Shown: positions 52,617 through 61,425 of the stretch, in pieces
How positions within the stretch are numbered: position 1 is the stretch's first letter
How the letters are laid out: each line of letters opens with the position of its first letter
Assembly: GCA_964648295.1 (NCBI GenBank)
Contig: CAZYNH010000003.1
Span: 186,001-250,000, forward strand
Length of the DNA stretch: 64,000 nt
Source: UBA4055 sp964648295
GTDB lineage: Bacteria > UBA4055
Reading direction: 5' to 3'
Translations under genes and position numbers: made by a program
Notes under the pieces: generated by a model
Databases searched by the model: none
What the model saw: the letters and a program-made list of their open reading frames with translations, nothing else
What the model was told of the DNA's origin: nothing

Positions 52617-53531
52617 TCAAGGCGAAATCTGGTAAGTACCGCCAAACAACTCGGTTGACAAGTATTTTTCTCCTCTGTCAGGGAGAATGACAACGATGAC
52701 TCCTGACTTGATTTTTTTAGCTGTTTCGAGCGCGGCGTACATTGCGGCTCCGCTGCTCATTCCGACAAAAATGCCTTCCTTTTGTACGATCTGCCTGGAC
52801 ATTTCGAATGCCTGCTCTGTTGTGACCATGACCGTTTCGTCTATTTTGGAAGGATCGTAGATCGCCGGGACTATTGCTTCTTCCATGCTTTTGAGCCCCT
52901 GTATGTAGTGACCTTTAACAGGGTGGGCGCAGACGATTTTGATCCTCGGATCGTTCTCCTTGAGAGCTTTTCCCACCCCCATGATCGTTCCCGAAGTCCC
53001 AAGTGCCGATACGAGATAATCGATTTTTCCGTTAGTCTGCTTCCATATCTCTTCACCTGTCGTTTTGTAGTGGGCGATCTTGTTGTATTTGTTCGAGAAC
53101 TGATCCAGGAAGAAATACTTGCCCGGATTTTCTTTAACCAGTTCTTTCGTTTTAAGTATGGCTCCGTCGGTACCGAGAGACGCATCTGTCAGAGTTACTT
53201 TCGCACCGAAAGCCCTGATCATTTTAACTCGTTCCGCCGATACGGCTCTGCTCATCACTATCTCGACATCGTAGCCTTTGAGAACGCCTATCATGGCCAG
53301 CGCTATGCCTGTATTGCCCGATGTGGGTTCTATGATCGTTTTCCCTTTAACGAGAAGTCCTTCCGCTTCTGCCTGTTCGGTCATTTTCAACGCGATCCTG
53401 TCCTTTATGCTCCCTGTAGGATTGCAGCCTTCTATCTTTGCGTAGATATTTACATTTTTTTCCTGATTAAGTTTTGTGATCTTTACAAGCGGCGTATTGC
53501 CTATGGTCTGCAGAATGTTCTCATAAATCAT
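52617..53531 (-). CDS. cysK: Cysteine synthase A (O-acetylserine sulfhydrylase)
   Basis: A PLP enzyme making cysteine from O-acetylserine and sulfide. The 304-residue product has the PLP-Lys motif NPTGSIKDRIALKM, the asparagine loop EPTSGNTGIALAM, the GTSGTIMGVGKALKE phosphate loop, and a C-terminal VVILPDRGEKYLSTELF. Complete and typical. GAGG precedes the ATG. It has its own near-consensus promoter and a leader of about 125 nt. Confidence 0.96.
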   Translation of the reverse strand: MIYENILQTIGNTPLVKITKLNQEKNVNIYAKIEGCNPTGSIKDRIALKMTEQAEAEGLLVKGKTIIEPTSGNTGIALAMIGVLKGYDVEIVMSRAVSAERVKMIRAFGAKVTLTDASLGTDGAILKTKELVKENPGKYFFLDQFSNKYNKIAHYKTTGEEIWKQTNGKIDYLVSALGTSGTIMGVGKALKENDPRIKIVCAHPVKGHYIQGLKSMEEAIVPAIYDPSKIDETVMVTTEQAFEMSRQIVQKEGIFVGMSSGAAMYAALETAKKIKSGVIVVILPDRGEKYLSTELFGGTYQISP

Positions 53532-53662
53532 GATATCCTCAACTGTTTTCGTTCGTAATAGTATTTTTTGTAATAAAGGAATCCAGGCCTATAATTCTGG
53601 CCGGCAGAGAAGGGACATCAACATCGCGCGGAATATGTAAAGTCCGAAAATTTCATGCCTTA

Positions 53663-53691
53663 AATATAGGCTGAAAAAATATCAAAGTCAA
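53663..53691 (-). promoter_or_regulatory. Promoter of cysK
   Basis: On the minus strand TTGACT (53691-53686) and TATATT (53668-53663) are 17 bases apart. The predicted leader to 53531 is about 125 nt and can form a short CC-GGCC/GGCC-GG hairpin; I cannot assign it to a known riboswitch. Confidence 0.75.
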
Positions 53692-53726
53692 ATAAGATAT
53701 TGATTGAACTATTCTTAACGAACTGT

Positions 53727-53755
53727 TTGACACTTCATGAAATTTTCATTATATT
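53727..53755 (+). promoter_or_regulatory. Promoter of the glycerol-kinase-like operon
   Basis: A perfect TTGACA and TATATT with a 17-base spacer, about 60 bases before the ATG at 53815. It is divergent from the cysK promoter. Confidence 0.8.
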
Positions 53756-53814
53756 AAATTCGCTTTATTTGATGAGTGATGTCAGAATTAGTGAGATAAG
53801 TGCAGGTATAAAAC

Positions 53815-55074
53815 ATGAAAAAAGATCATATACTGGCTATAGACTGCGGAACAACGCTGGTAAAATCAGCCGTTGTGGGCAGGGACGGCACCATGCGCGG
53901 TTTAAGGTCGGCAGAACTGAGAACTGTAATTCCCAAAGAAGGATGTGCCGAACAGGATCCGCATGAGATATGGAAAACCGGATACGGGCTTATGCTGGAG
54001 ACCTTAGACGAGAGTGCGATTTCTCCAAACAGTATAGCCGCTATAGGCATAGCTAACCAGAGGGAAACGGCGGTCGTCTGGAATAAAAGGACAGGACAGC
54101 CTTATAGGAATGCCGTGTTATGGTACGACAGAAGAGCGGAGGAACTTTGCACTGAGTTCAACGGCAGGATCGGCGAAGACGGGGTAAGAAGGACAGGGAT
54201 CTACAATATGCCGAATACTTCGGCGATGCTGCTCGCCTGGCTTCTGCGCAACGGTCCTGAAATAAGCAAAGATTCGGAAAAAGGGGATGCTCTTTTCGGC
54301 ACGGTCAATACGTGGTTATTATGGAAACTCACAGGAGGAAAATCGCACTTTACCGATATTTCAAATATGTCCGTCACTCAGCTGCAGAACGCAAAAGAAC
54401 TCGATTATGACGATGAAATGACAGGACTGCTGAATATCCCAAAAAATATCCTGCCCGGAATAAAGGGAACGGGAGATATGTTCGGATGTACCGCCGGAAG
54501 CCTGTTCGGCGGAGCGAAAATCCCTGTAACGGGGATGCTCGGAGATCAGATGGCAGCTTCTCTCGGTCAGGGCTGTGTAAAAAAAGGCGATGTCAAATCA
54601 ACTTTCGGCACGGGATGCTTCAGCGTTATGAACGCAGGCGGGACCTATGTTCCGCCGTCAAAAGGCCTGTATTCTCCGGTGCTGTGGGGAAGTAAAAATG
54701 GCGCCACATACGGTCTCGAAAGCTTCTTTGAGATCACCGGCGAAAGGAGAGATAAGGCTGTGATTGAGGAAGCGGCCTGTAAGAACGCTGAAATCATCCG
54801 TAAAATGGAAGAATTTACAGGAGTCAGGATAAAAAAGATACTGATCGACGGAGGTATGAGTGCCAGCGACCACCTGTGTCAGCTGCAGGCCGACATTCTC
54901 GGCGTTACTGTGGAAAGACCAGAAATATTCGAAGCTACAGTACTCGGAGCGGCTTATCAGGCCGGTGTATCAGCCGGATTCTGGACATCTTATGAAGAAA
55001 CTTCGTCTATGCGTAAAAGCGGAAAATTGTTCGAACCCAAAAACACGGCAGGGAGCGGAATCTATGGCGGATAA
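53815..55074 (+). CDS. Glycerol-kinase-like FGGY protein with a missing central segment
   Basis: A 419-residue FGGY-family protein close to GlpK: LAIDCGTTLVKS, IANQRETAVVW (Arg83-Glu84), VLWYDRR, GTVNTWLLWKLT, GMLGDQMAAS with the catalytic Asp244, FGTGCF, ILIDGGMSAS and LGAAYQAGVSAGFW. GlpK has about 500 residues; here about 64 are absent after YGLESFFEITG (residue 309), including the FGGY signature segment GLGAPYWDPYARG and the loop before it. GlpK Tyr135 is also replaced. The frame is open and has a strong promoter, so it may be a remodelled kinase or a failing one. Its end overlaps the histidine kinase gene by 11 nt. Confidence 0.85.
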   Translation: MKKDHILAIDCGTTLVKSAVVGRDGTMRGLRSAELRTVIPKEGCAEQDPHEIWKTGYGLMLETLDESAISPNSIAAIGIANQRETAVVWNKRTGQPYRNAVLWYDRRAEELCTEFNGRIGEDGVRRTGIYNMPNTSAMLLAWLLRNGPEISKDSEKGDALFGTVNTWLLWKLTGGKSHFTDISNMSVTQLQNAKELDYDDEMTGLLNIPKNILPGIKGTGDMFGCTAGSLFGGAKIPVTGMLGDQMAASLGQGCVKKGDVKSTFGTGCFSVMNAGGTYVPPSKGLYSPVLWGSKNGATYGLESFFEITGERRDKAVIEEAACKNAEIIRKMEEFTGVRIKKILIDGGMSASDHLCQLQADILGVTVERPEIFEATVLGAAYQAGVSAGFWTSYEETSSMRKSGKLFEPKNTAGSGIYGG

Positions 55075-56608
55075 TATTGACAAAAGAATGACCGAAGGCA
55101 TAAAGCTGGCCAGAATAGGATTTTACTCTTATCTGTTCGACGGGACCATTATAAACGCAGACCAAGAGACATTTGACTTCTTCGAACTGGAAGGGATCTA
55201 TAAGGACCACGAGTCACTTTCGGGTCAGAAGATCGAATCTCTATTCGAATATACCGGACCAAAAGGCAGGCTTAGAGAGGAATTGAGGGAGAATAAGAGC
55301 GTGTCAAGGTTCGAATACGGCATAAAGACTCTAAAAGGAAATGAAAAATGGGGTATGCATAACAGCTATCTTTTTATTGACGAGAAGACAGGAAAAGAAG
55401 CGGTACAGGTATGTTTTTACGATATTACAGAAAGGAAAAAGCACGAAGAAGAAAAATTGCATCTTGAGAGACGAATTCAACATTCTGAAAAGCTCAGGGC
55501 TATAGGTCATCTGGCAGGCGGGGTGGCTCATGATTTCAACAATCAGCTGGCCGGTATAATCGGTTTCGCCGATCTTCTCCGTTTCGAGCTTCAGGAAAAT
55601 GCAAGACTGACGCGATATGCGGAAAATATACTTACCGCCGCCCGTCATTCAGCTGAAATAACGAACCAGCTCCTCGCTTTTGCAAGGAAAGGAAAATATG
55701 TTACTGAAAAAACGGACATACATCATATCATAAACGAGGTGATCTCTATACTGAGCCACAGTATCGATAAAAGGATAAGGCTGCTTCAGGTATTAACCGC
55801 GCAGATACCAACTGTGGAAGGCGATCCTTCTCAGATACACAACGCACTTCTCAATCTTGCCATTAATTCAAGGGATGCCATGCCTGATGGAGGGGTTATA
55901 ACATTTAAAACCGATAATGTTGAGCTCGACGACAGATTCTGTAAAGAGTGCGAGGAAATAACACCGGGCAAATACATTGAAATAAGCATAAACGACACAG
56001 GTACCGGAATGACAGAAGAAGTTCAGAGCCGGCTTTTTGAGCCTTTCTTTACAACAAAAGAGCTTGGGAAAGGTACAGGAATGGGGCTTGCCGCGGTCTA
56101 CGGAACAGTAAAGTATCACAAAGGCGCCATCAAAGTGACAAGTATACCCGGGAAAGGTACGACCTTCAAGTTATATCTGCCTGCAGTATCAGGCTCGCCG
56201 GCGCAGCGAAGTACAGGCATGCCGGATATCAACGGAACGGTAAAAGATCTCAGCGTGCTTCTGGTTGATGACGAAATGATAATCTGCCGTCTGGGCAAGG
56301 AAATTCTGAACAGGGGCGGCCATAAGGTCACATGCTGCAGTAACGGAAGAGAGGCAGTGGATCTTTATGCCAAGAATAAAAATGAATTCGATCTTGTTAT
56401 TCTGGATATGATGATGCCTGAAATGAACGGGAAAGACACATTTTACGCCCTAAAAGAAATAGATCCTGATATCAAAGTACTTTTTTCATCGGGATTCAGC
56501 AAAAACGGAGAAGTGGAGGAATTGATCAGGAACGGGGCGAAGGGATTTTTACAGAAGCCGTTCTCAATTGAAGAGATAAACAAAGCTATATCGGATGTAT
56601 TCAACTAA
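55064..56608 (+). CDS. Hybrid histidine kinase (PAS - HisKA - HATPase - receiver)
   Basis: A 514-residue soluble hybrid kinase. Residues about 15-125 form a PAS-like sensor domain, then HisKA with GHLAGGVAHDFNNQLAGIIGFADLL (phospho-His), HATPase_c with NLAINSRDAMPDGG, DTGTGM and GTGMGLAAVYG, and a receiver with LLVDDEMI, the phospho-Asp in DLVILDMMMPEMNG and Lys in FLQKPF. There is no membrane segment, so the signal is cytoplasmic. The ATG at 55064 overlaps the preceding gene by 11 nt and has GGGAGCGG upstream; a longer upstream frame lies inside that gene and is not used. Confidence 0.9.
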   Translation: MADNIDKRMTEGIKLARIGFYSYLFDGTIINADQETFDFFELEGIYKDHESLSGQKIESLFEYTGPKGRLREELRENKSVSRFEYGIKTLKGNEKWGMHNSYLFIDEKTGKEAVQVCFYDITERKKHEEEKLHLERRIQHSEKLRAIGHLAGGVAHDFNNQLAGIIGFADLLRFELQENARLTRYAENILTAARHSAEITNQLLAFARKGKYVTEKTDIHHIINEVISILSHSIDKRIRLLQVLTAQIPTVEGDPSQIHNALLNLAINSRDAMPDGGVITFKTDNVELDDRFCKECEEITPGKYIEISINDTGTGMTEEVQSRLFEPFFTTKELGKGTGMGLAAVYGTVKYHKGAIKVTSIPGKGTTFKLYLPAVSGSPAQRSTGMPDINGTVKDLSVLLVDDEMIICRLGKEILNRGGHKVTCCSNGREAVDLYAKNKNEFDLVILDMMMPEMNGKDTFYALKEIDPDIKVLFSSGFSKNGEVEELIRNGAKGFLQKPFSIEEINKAISDVFN

Positions 56609-56630
56609 ATCAACACAGGCTTTTCTATAA

Positions 56631-58022
56631 ATGAATAAAAGAACGGACAGTCTCCGCGGCGCCATTAAAGTATCAATTACCGAAGGTATATTCGCCCAGA
56701 TCCATGCCACAATGTCATCTATTGGTACGGTATTCATCACCAAATTCGCTATAATGCTGAACGCTACCCCCATGCAGTTCGGAATATTGAGTTCGATTGG
56801 CCAGCTCTCACAGCTGTTTCAGCCTCTCGCTTCGGTTATAACAAAAGATCTTGATTCGAGAAAGAGCCCGACAGTGAACTACGCTCTCGCGGGAAGGTTT
56901 ATGACACTGCTGATACCTGTAATACCTTTCATTTTTGAAGGGACTTCCGCAATGATCGTATTTCTGACGGTCTGTTTTTTCAGCACGGTGCTTCAGGCTA
57001 TTAGCGGCAATATGTGGATCGCGTGGATATCTGATCTTGTGCCGCTCAGGTTCAGAGGGAGGTTCTTTTCCAACAGGGCGGTTTATCTCACGATCGCTGC
57101 CATACTGACAGGTTATGTTTTCGGTTTCTTTTTAGATATGTTCGACAGCGCTGAAGGAAGTCTTGCAGGTAAATTTAAAGGCCTGCTGGATGTGAACGGG
57201 TTTTTTAACTCAGGCAATCTTAAATATGCCTACATCACTATTTTCGGGACTGCATCAGCGATCGGGATATACGGACTACAGCTTCTAAAAAAACAGCACG
57301 AGAGGCCTAAAAGGATTGAAACGGAAAGTTCCTCGACGATTATTCTTTCACCGTTCAGAGACAGGAACTTCCGCAGGCTTCTTGTTTTTGGATGCTGGTG
57401 GATGCTGGCGGTCGGAGTAGGCGCGCCATTCTGGCAGCCTTACATGATAACAGGGTTCAAAATGTCGATGATCGAGCTTCAGGTGTACGGTACATTCGCT
57501 ACCTTTGGCTCTCTTCTCATGCTCAGGCCATGGGGAAGGTTCATTGACCGTTTCGGCAACAAACCAGCCATGATAATAGCGATAATCCTCGGCACTTTGA
57601 ACCCTGCAGTGTGGCTGTTCGCCACAGGCGACAGGTACTGGTTCCTTTTCGTTGAGGCCTTCGCTTCCGGAATAATGTGGTCGGGAACAGGTGTCATCAT
57701 CACCAATCTCGTTCTGGCTGTCGCCCCGGAAGGGAAGCAGCAGATATACTCGGGAGTTTACAGCGCCGTCGCAGGCCTCGCTATGGTCGTAACAATGCTG
57801 ATGTCGGGCACTTTTCTGCCCGAACCGATGAATATCGCCGGGCTGCATCTTGATCCGGAACAGGTCCTTTTCGGGCTCACTGGAATACTCAGGTTCACGG
57901 CCATCATCCCTCTGATCGGCGTATACGAGCGAAAAGCCAAACCGATAATGCTGATAATATCGCACCTGAACGATTTCACTAAGGTAAGAATCATGAAGTT
58001 CACAGGAAGGATGTTCAAATAA
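56631..58022 (+). CDS. Major facilitator superfamily transporter
   Basis: A 463-residue protein with about 12 membrane helices. Conserved MFS parts include NMWIAWISDLVPLRFRGRFFSNR between helices and GRFIDRFGNKPAMIIAIILG after the central loop, the repeat of the loop motif. It belongs to the broad group of uncharacterised MFS proteins; the substrate is unknown. It follows the hybrid kinase by 22 nt and is probably in the same transcript. Confidence 0.88.
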   Translation: MNKRTDSLRGAIKVSITEGIFAQIHATMSSIGTVFITKFAIMLNATPMQFGILSSIGQLSQLFQPLASVITKDLDSRKSPTVNYALAGRFMTLLIPVIPFIFEGTSAMIVFLTVCFFSTVLQAISGNMWIAWISDLVPLRFRGRFFSNRAVYLTIAAILTGYVFGFFLDMFDSAEGSLAGKFKGLLDVNGFFNSGNLKYAYITIFGTASAIGIYGLQLLKKQHERPKRIETESSSTIILSPFRDRNFRRLLVFGCWWMLAVGVGAPFWQPYMITGFKMSMIELQVYGTFATFGSLLMLRPWGRFIDRFGNKPAMIIAIILGTLNPAVWLFATGDRYWFLFVEAFASGIMWSGTGVIITNLVLAVAPEGKQQIYSGVYSAVAGLAMVVTMLMSGTFLPEPMNIAGLHLDPEQVLFGLTGILRFTAIIPLIGVYERKAKPIMLIISHLNDFTKVRIMKFTGRMFK

Positions 58023-58072
58023 CTGCCTATTAATTCTGTTGATTTATATCAAAAATATCAATAAATTCCTTC

Positions 58073-58873
58073 ATGGCAAAATGGAATAACATATCATCTA
58101 TCGATTTTGACAGAACTGTCAGGAGAGTGTGTTCCGAGCGTGAGAGGGTTCGTTTTATAGCGGGTAAGATAGCGTTTTACTGCTTCAAGTGTAAGAATAT
58201 TATGCCACTTGAGGAATGTGAATGCGGTAATAAAGAATATCATGTTGAAACTTATACGGGGCACATCGGACTTTATTGCGATAAATGCCGAAAAGGTTTT
58301 ACCGGGTTTACCTGTATATGCGGAGCTTTTCAAAGGATTGATTCCATTTCTTTGAGAGAAAAATCACCTCCCGGTCTTGTTGAAAGAGCTATTGGTAAGG
58401 TTATATGGCTGATTATTCTGCCTTTCAGAGTATTATCTCAAATCCTTCGCATACTGATACTTAAGCCGACTGTCTATTTGCTTGATAAGTATAGAGCAAT
58501 TCTCGCCGAAGAAAGGAAAAAAACTGAAATTTCTATTAAGAACAGTCAGAAGAAAAAAGATCATGAAGCAGAAGCCCGAAAGTGGACGGAAATATACTAT
58601 CAGAGAGACCCGGGGTGGATAGGAAGCGGATTTCCTTTAAGAGCGTTGTGGGAGCTTAGGTGCGCGGCGGGAAAGGGGAATGTTAAAGCATTAAGATCGC
58701 TTGAAAAAATATTTAATGACGAATTTGACCAGGGGAAGAGAGCCGAGGCTGCCGAACAACTGAAGGAACTTACCGGAAAGGATTATATGGATCCGGATGA
58801 GCTTAAAATAAAACTTTCTGCGAGCAGGATGAGACCGGGACCGCTGCCGCCTCAGCCTGACGATCTGCCGTGA
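58073..58873 (+). CDS. Zinc-ribbon protein of unknown function
   Basis: A 266-residue protein with two consecutive Cys4 ribbons: CFKCKNIMPLEECECG (about 38-53) and CDKCRKGFTGFTCICG (about 68-83). A hydrophobic stretch follows (VIWLIILPFRVLSQILRILIL, about 108-130), then a charged helix and a TPR/HEAT-like tail (GWIGSGFPLRALWELRCAAGKGNVKALRSLEKIF). I do not recognise the family. The ribbons and membrane-like stretch suggest a membrane-associated adaptor or nucleic-acid-binding protein. Confidence 0.6.
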   Translation: MAKWNNISSIDFDRTVRRVCSERERVRFIAGKIAFYCFKCKNIMPLEECECGNKEYHVETYTGHIGLYCDKCRKGFTGFTCICGAFQRIDSISLREKSPPGLVERAIGKVIWLIILPFRVLSQILRILILKPTVYLLDKYRAILAEERKKTEISIKNSQKKKDHEAEARKWTEIYYQRDPGWIGSGFPLRALWELRCAAGKGNVKALRSLEKIFNDEFDQGKRAEAAEQLKELTGKDYMDPDELKIKLSASRMRPGPLPPQPDDLP

Positions 58874-58888
58874 GGGAAAAAACGGAAA

Positions 58889-59272
58889 ATGAAGGCAAAT
58901 ATCATACTATATGTTACCGATCAGAAAGCAAGCACATCTTTCTATGAAAAGGTTCTGATGATCTCACCCGCTCTCAATGTGCCCGGAATGACAGAATTTA
59001 TACTCAACGAAGAAACCGTTCTCGGACTCATGCCGTCAGCAGGAATAAAACGGCTTCTCGGAGACAAAATACCCGATCCTGATAAAGCTTCAGGGATTCC
59101 GAGAGCGGAGATATATCTGCATGTAACAGATCCAGGATCATTTCATAGCCGCGCGCTCGAAAATGGAGCCAGGGAACTAGGCCCGCTTTTACCGAGAGAC
59201 TGGGGAGACACAGTAGCATATAGCCTTGATCCCGACGGACATGTTCTGGCTTTTGCGAAGGAGGCAAGATGA
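58889..59272 (+). CDS. VOC-superfamily (glyoxalase-like) protein
   Basis: A 127-residue single-domain vicinal oxygen chelate protein: KANIILYVTDQKASTSFYEKVL at the start, EIYLHVTDPGSFHSRALENGA in the middle, and a C-terminal YSLDPDGHVLAFAKE, the usual VOC ending. Metal ligands and function cannot be assigned. Its stop overlaps the next ATG as ATGA. Confidence 0.8.
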   Translation: MKANIILYVTDQKASTSFYEKVLMISPALNVPGMTEFILNEETVLGLMPSAGIKRLLGDKIPDPDKASGIPRAEIYLHVTDPGSFHSRALENGARELGPLLPRDWGDTVAYSLDPDGHVLAFAKEAR

Positions 59273-60096
59273 AAAATATTATTGCTATAGCGTTCTTATT
59301 GGCTATATCTATAGCATGTGCCGGTGAAGTTATCGATCTCGGTTACGCAAGACTCGAGGGAGGTTTTACTCAGGGCGGATTGGTGGTGGGAAAAACCGCG
59401 CCCGGTTCTAAGATCCTTTTTGCAGAAAAAGAATTGAAAGCAGGGGAGGACAGCCTTTTTGTTTTCGGATTCGGCAGGGATGACAGTTCGACTCAAAAAA
59501 TCGTATTCAAGATGCCCGACGGAAAAGAAAATTTTTATGATATTATAGTTAAAAAAAGGGAATACGACATTCAGAAGGTTGACGGAGTGCCGCAGAGAAC
59601 TGTAACGCCCGACCCCAAGGATCAGGTTCGGATAGACAAGGATAACGCGGCGATATTTAAGGCTAGGGAGACAGCAAGCTCAAATAAAACTTTTCTTGAC
59701 GGTTTTGAATGGCCGGTCAAGGGAAGGATCAGCGGAGTTTACGGAAGTCAGCGTATTTTTAACGGTGAACCGAGAAACCCTCATTACGGGCTTGATATAG
59801 CTGCGCCTAAGGGCACAACGGTGTCAGCGCCAGCGGACGGTGCGGTAACGATGGCCTACAAGGATATGTTCTATTCGGGCAATACCGTAATGATAGATCA
59901 CGGGATGGGAATAAACACCACATATCTGCATTTGGATAAGATGCTGGTCAAGGTTGGCGATAAGGTAAAGAAAGGTCAGGCGATCGGAAAGGTCGGAATG
60001 ACGGGAAGGGCGACGGGGCACCATCTCTGTTTCAGGCTTAACTGGTACCAGACAAGGCTAGATCCGCAGCTCGTATTGCCGGAAATCAAAAAATGA
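59269..60096 (+). CDS. M23-family metallopeptidase with an HxC instead of HxH site
   Basis: A 275-residue exported LytM-type peptidase: signal peptide (KNIIAIAFLLAISIACA), an N-terminal domain of about 130 residues, then a LytM domain with the zinc ligands in HYGLDIA (His172, Asp176), His221 in YLHLDK, and the final motif GHHLCF. In most M23 enzymes this last motif is HLH; here the second His is Cys254. Cys can bind zinc, but activity is uncertain. Peptidoglycan cleavage in the periplasm or regulation of an amidase are the likely roles. Confidence 0.85.
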   Translation: MKNIIAIAFLLAISIACAGEVIDLGYARLEGGFTQGGLVVGKTAPGSKILFAEKELKAGEDSLFVFGFGRDDSSTQKIVFKMPDGKENFYDIIVKKREYDIQKVDGVPQRTVTPDPKDQVRIDKDNAAIFKARETASSNKTFLDGFEWPVKGRISGVYGSQRIFNGEPRNPHYGLDIAAPKGTTVSAPADGAVTMAYKDMFYSGNTVMIDHGMGINTTYLHLDKMLVKVGDKVKKGQAIGKVGMTGRATGHHLCFRLNWYQTRLDPQLVLPEIKK

Positions 60097-60103
60097 GGGA
60101 ATA

Positions 60104-60589
60104 ATGTTTCTTGATATTCTTTTTTCTACCTTAGGCGCACTTTTCCTGATCGCAGGATTTGCAGGCTGCATTCTTCCCGTAATTCCGGGTCCGCCGATCG
60201 CTCTTGTAGGACTTGTAATTGCTTATTTCTCATCTTTTTCCGTTATAAGCGGAAACACGCTTATTTACAGCTCGATTGCGGTCGCGGTCGTGACAGTGCT
60301 CGACATTGTTGCACCTCTGGTTTTCACTAAAAAATTCGGAGGTACTAAGTACGGATTGTATGGAGCGACTGCCGGGCTTGTAGCGGGACTTTTCTTCGGG
60401 CCGTTCGGAATAATTCTCGGGCCATTGATCGGTGCTTTTGGAGGAGAACTTTTCAAAGATATGGGAGACAGAAGAAAAGCGTTCAGGTCAGCATGGGCGA
60501 GTTTTGCGGGGTTCATGTTCGGGACTGGTTTAAAGCTTATTACAGTAGGCGTGCTTATCTGGATATATGTCGCGTCGTTTTTCGAATAA
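60104..60589 (+). CDS. DUF456 family membrane protein
   Basis: A 161-residue protein with four hydrophobic helices; the pattern LLFLIAGFAGCILPVIPGPPIALVGL, followed later by GATAGLVAGLFFGPFGIILGPLIGAFGGEL, is that of DUF456 proteins. Function unknown. It lies 7 nt after the M23 gene and is probably co-transcribed. Confidence 0.85.
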   Translation: MFLDILFSTLGALFLIAGFAGCILPVIPGPPIALVGLVIAYFSSFSVISGNTLIYSSIAVAVVTVLDIVAPLVFTKKFGGTKYGLYGATAGLVAGLFFGPFGIILGPLIGAFGGELFKDMGDRRKAFRSAWASFAGFMFGTGLKLITVGVLIWIYVASFFE

Positions 60590-60609
60590 AATAACTCATT
60601 ATTGAGCCA

Positions 60610-61230
60610 TCATTCCCACTTTGATATTTCTTTTTTCTCAGGATCGTAAACATAACCCCATTCGCCCATTGCTTCAGCTGCAAAAACAGGCTGACTGAAC
60701 AAAGGTAAGAGGTTGTTCGGAGCAGGATCGTAAAGGTTCTGTCCCACGATATGTTTTAAATGGACAGGATAATAAGTTTCTTCGCCGACCCACCATGCTA
60801 GATACCATGTAGTAGATTCGAAATAATAGTCGAGAACAGCTCTGTAGGCTTTTATTGCCTGATTTTTTGCGTTCTCGCTGCCGCCAACTGTGTAAAGTTC
60901 ATGAAGAGACAAAGCTGTGTAATATTGATGTTCACCCATCGGGATTATTGTAAGCATTGTCGCCCATAGATAAAATTTGGCTTTCGGAGAAGGACAGTCT
61001 TCATAAATCTCCCAGGCGTTCTGCTGGTTCAATCCGGCGTTTGCGTAAGGATTCTGCGGATCATCAAGAACATCCTTATTGAGATAAATTCCGACATTCT
61101 CACTGTAAAGATCCAGTCTGTTGTCTAAAGGTATTTCAACTTCATTCGTTATAGTACCGTTCTTAACATCGCATCCTGTCAGAAACAATATCGCTGATAC
61201 CGGTACGATCATCAATATTTTTTTAAACAT
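60610..61230 (-). CDS. Hypothetical lipoprotein
   Basis: A 206-residue lipoprotein. The N-terminus MFKKILMIVPVSAILFLTGC ends in a lipobox (LTGC), so Cys20 would be lipidated after signal peptidase II cleavage. The mature part is Tyr/Trp-rich with Asn/Asp runs and ends KKEISKWE. I do not recognise a family. It lies 15 nt after the minus-strand barrel fragment, so it was probably the downstream gene of that broken operon. Confidence 0.7.
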   Translation of the reverse strand: MFKKILMIVPVSAILFLTGCDVKNGTITNEVEIPLDNRLDLYSENVGIYLNKDVLDDPQNPYANAGLNQQNAWEIYEDCPSPKAKFYLWATMLTIIPMGEHQYYTALSLHELYTVGGSENAKNQAIKAYRAVLDYYFESTTWYLAWWVGEETYYPVHLKHIVGQNLYDPAPNNLLPLFSQPVFAAEAMGEWGYVYDPEKKEISKWE

Positions 61231-61245
61231 AATTCCTCCGTGTCT

Positions 61246-61425
61246 TTAAAATACAAATTTATAATAAATTCCGGTCTGGAACATATAATCATTCTTGCCG
61301 TTCTCATATTCAAAATCTACAGCATTTTCATCCAGAGTTTTAAACAGCGTTCTGATGCCGATCTTCCCGGAAACAAGCTCATCATATACTTTGTCAACAA
61401 GCATACTCGAGAATTCCTCCTTTAT
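61246..61425 (-). pseudogene. C-terminal fragment of an outer-membrane barrel protein
   Basis: The minus-strand frame ending at 61246 has a barrel-like tail (SGKIGIRTLFKTLDENAVDFEYENGKNDYMFQTGIYYKFVF) with a C-terminal Phe. Upstream of about 61430 the frame is still open but reads as the antisense of the plus-strand fragment. The N-terminal part, signal peptide and start are absent, so this looks like a remnant of a gene whose 5' part was deleted. Confidence 0.5.

Noticed and set aside
52782..53558. Plus-strand 258-codon open frame opposite cysK
   Set aside because: It is fully antisense to a clear cysK and has no plausible domain.
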